Origin: Phorcus lineatus
Lineage: Eukaryota; Mollusca; Gastropoda; Trochida; Trochidae
Direction of reading: 5' to 3'
DNA: 64,000 nucleotides
Assembly: GCA_921293015.1 (NCBI GenBank)
Contig: OV121083.1
Coordinates: forward strand, 27,148,908-27,212,907
Below the pieces are notes generated by a model, which was not told the DNA's origin, searched no databases, and saw only the letters and a list, made by a program, of their open reading frames with translations. Positions 61,459 through 64,000 of the stretch are shown here, in pieces. Position numbers and translations under genes: made by a program. The first letter of the stretch is position 1. Each line of letters begins with the position of its first letter.

Positions 61459-63155
61459 GCATGGATTGAGGGGTATATGAAATGACGTCCAAAAGAAATT
61501 TCACACCAAATTGTGACCACTTTAATAAAATAATGAAGAATGGTAAAATTTTGATCTGACGTACCCCTTATATATCCACCATTTTTAAAACAGCCAAACA
61601 CTTACTCGTGCCTCGACACTTCCAGAAACATCATTTGTAGCGAAGAACGTAAAAGGTCGAATGACCTCACCTGTCAGCTGTTTCAGTCTTCACGTTAAAC
61701 GGCATCAGAGCTTGTTCATTAAAGGTAATGTGGTTCATTAAAGATAATGTGTGGTTGGAGTCTAAACGTCCTGTTTACACGTCTATGAATTCAATTGGTG
61801 ACCAGGTTTGAGAGCTTTGCAATCACTTGAAGACATTGTATGCCAATCTCGATTTGTCAACTCAGTTGATATCAGCCATATGCTGAAATATCGTGGGAAA
61901 TGGTTGTCCGGCCTCAGCTCTAAAAGTACCTATGTCGACATATCGAAATTCCTACCATCGCTATCTGCCATTAACAGCTTTGGTAGTTTTACATGCATCA
62001 AAAGGATTCTGTATTTGTATTCCCAACTTTTCCCAACATATCCCCACACTCTCTCTGTAATGTCATAACGGGTTTACTAATCAAAACGAAGGAGCAATGG
62101 TTATCCATGGTATTTTTGGTAGATTTTAGGTGGTTTTGTCACTGAGGGTGTGACAAACATTGATTATGGACGTGCTACGTGACTTAACAACAGCAGCAAG
62201 GTCAAGCGCTTTTGTCTTCTCTGCAATTGCCACCAAAATGCAGGTATATTGCTTCTAAACGAAGAAGTTCAGCTTTTAAATGTCGAATCGAACTTTAGCC
62301 ATTAGCCATATCATATGATATTAGGTATTTTCGGTTTAAAATGTTTAATCTTTCTTTTAGACGTCAATTAATTTTCATCAAAATCAAAAGTGTAATAAAC
62401 ATGTAGTCGATATTCAAAGACATACTCCATATTTTATCTAGTGAAAAGAGGATGTTTGTTCGTCACTTTTACATGTTTGTAAGATTTCCTTTTTGACGCT
62501 GTTAAAACATATAGTCATATTATTTTCTTTTGATCAATGTAAATGTTCAAATATAATTGGTAGCGCTCGAATATAGAAATTGGAAACCCACCTTCTCTTC
62601 GCCTGGCGCGGATACATGTAAGTTTTTAAAAAAGAAAACCTTTAAAGATGCTAGCCCTAAGGATTCAGATTCTTCATTCTGATGGTAAAGATAAATTACG
62701 TATTCTTTATCATTTATTCCAATAAAAAGTAATAATAAAGTCCTCCATCACTTTGGAAAAGATGTGTCGGATTTTTTTATGCAACTTAATTTAATTCGCC
62801 TGTCAAAAGGTATTCAATTTTTTTCAGCAGAATGGTTTCTTTATAAGAAGTTTTACAGAAAAGATTATCAAAATATAAGCTTCATAAATTTTTCTGTACC
62901 AATGGTATCATAAATAGAGATTATTACCCGAGGAAGTGTGTCATATGATTTGATGGTTTGATGACGTCACAGACGACGTAAAACGGTAACTCGCGCTGAA
63001 ACAATCGTTGCTAGGCAAAAGTGATATGTGCACATGTGCTCATATTGAAAATATGTCACCGCTTATGATAAACCATATGGGTAATAATAATGCTTAAATG
63101 CACGGTAATACGTAGCCGTAAGGAAATAAAGGGTCTCACAAAAATAAAAAAGAAA
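61459..63155. other. Non-coding DNA, nothing recognised
   Basis: AT-rich; an 86-codon frame at 61808-62068 has no family resemblance. Confidence 0.4.
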
Positions 63156-63165
63156 CGTTAGCTTT

Positions 63166-63610
63166 CAGTCTGATTAAAATCGACCGTGTTCCGAGGAATA
63201 AAAGTTTCAAAATATTGACTCTATCGAGATTCGAACTCTATCTGTCTAGGCTATCCTCCCCACATCGGTCTGAAGGCAGCCTCACTGCTCGCACGTGCTG
63301 ACACCAGTTTAGCGCAGACAAAACCTAGTCAATAGCGAACCAATCACGTCATTCCGTTTAAAATAAGGATAGCGGCGATCAAGGTTAACGAATGGTAAAT
63401 GGGAGTTACTTGCCCCTAGCTACTGATACCGAATGCTTTTGCCGCACGCATTGTGATTGGTTAGCTTAGTTTACGTAAGAACGTGCGCTACAGTAGGGTG
63501 CGGTCAGACCTAGTGGAGAGGATAGCCTAGACAGAAAGAGTTCGAATCTCGATAGAGTCAATATTTTGAAACTTTTATTCCTCGGAACACGGTCGATTTT
63601 AATCAGACTG
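63166..63610. mobile_element. Long-TIR MITE (CAGTCTG family) with about 10-bp target duplication
   Basis: Begins CAGTCTGATTAAAATCGACC and ends with the complementary GGTCGATTTTAATCAGACTG. The inverted repeats extend about 95 bp inward, through CGAGGAATAAAAGTTTC and ATTGACTCTATCGAGATTCG. Flanks are CGTTAGCTTT (63156-63165) and CGTTAGCATT (63611-63620). Long TIRs with a 9-10 bp duplication suggest a Mutator-like affinity, which is an inference. No ORF. Confidence 0.85.
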
Positions 63611-63620
63611 CGTTAGCATT

Positions 63621-64000
63621 TGTAAAACACTCGTTTCAAATAAATACAAGAAAGCGAACCTACCAAATTCGTCTTCGCTACGCAATTCATTTCCCTTTCT
63701 CTAATGAATGAAAGGTGTTTCATGCAAAAATGACCACATGCTGTTTTCTCTGAATATTTAACCATTTTTTCTTGGTTAATGGCTAATCGGGTTTAGCAAT
63801 GAGACGAAGAACAAGGAGAACATATTTTTGTATGCACTTATCATAGATGGTAAGAAATTTGAAAAAAATTAACATTTAAAAAGTGCTACCGTGCCACTAT
63901 GATTAACATGTCAGGGCATCAGTATCTTGCCAATTCATATAGAAGATACACATGTAAATCGCATAGGTTTTAAGGTTGTAACAACTTATTTTGAAGCGTG
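63621..64000. other. Window end, nothing recognised
   Basis: AT-rich DNA without a supported gene or repeat boundary. Confidence 0.4.

Noticed and set aside
61808-62068. 86-codon ORF
   Set aside because: No homology recognised and length is within chance expectation.

Overview
This is eukaryotic nuclear DNA from an animal. Genes are split by GT-AG introns, non-coding DNA is AT-rich, and many kinds of mobile element are present: LINEs, tRNA-derived SINEs, Tc1/mariner, a Crypton-like recombinase, and many MITEs and foldbacks. The mix suggests a lophotrochozoan, most likely a mollusc. That is an inference from style; no species marker was seen.

Four protein-coding loci can be supported. (1) The last exons of an ECM29/ECPAS proteasome-adaptor gene, + strand, 1-3580. 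(2) An intronless DBF4/ASK gene, + strand, 13647-15707, encoding the regulatory subunit of the Cdc7 S-phase kinase, with its N, M and C (zinc-finger) motifs. (3) A five-exon gene on the minus strand, 27159 to 22031, for a 214-residue protein with a dynein-AAA5-like C-terminal domain (IQANK1-like at best). (4) An SLC7-family amino-acid transporter light chain, + strand, 33091 to about 43305, eleven exons. It carries two reading-frame lesions: a shifted acceptor at exon 2 and a two-base insertion in exon 10. It is therefore a recent pseudogene, a variant allele, or an assembly error. A fifth possible gene shows only a terminal exon at 27662-27885 with a well-placed polyadenylation signal.

Layout: 1-3.6 kb ECM29 end; 3.6-13.4 kb intergenic with a TTAA-type MITE and LINE debris; 13.4-16.2 kb DBF4; 16.3-21.7 kb a nest of SINE, MITEs and a minus-strand LINE interrupted by a Crypton-like insertion; 22.0-27.2 kb the dynein-like gene with a LINE in intron 1; 27.6-32.1 kb orphan exon, SINE and two LINE fragments; 33.1-43.3 kb the SLC7 locus, its introns loaded with a Tc1 remnant, MITEs, a long palindrome and a 68-bp tandem array; 43.3-64 kb gene-poor DNA with MITEs, a degenerate mariner and a minisatellite.

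The genes are unrelated housekeeping or cellular functions and form no pathway. I found no convincing new biological system. The most notable signals are the repeat biology (one TTAA-flanked MITE lineage sharing a core across diverged termini; a long-TIR element with 10-bp target duplications; nested insertions), the broken transporter, and the single-exon DBF4.
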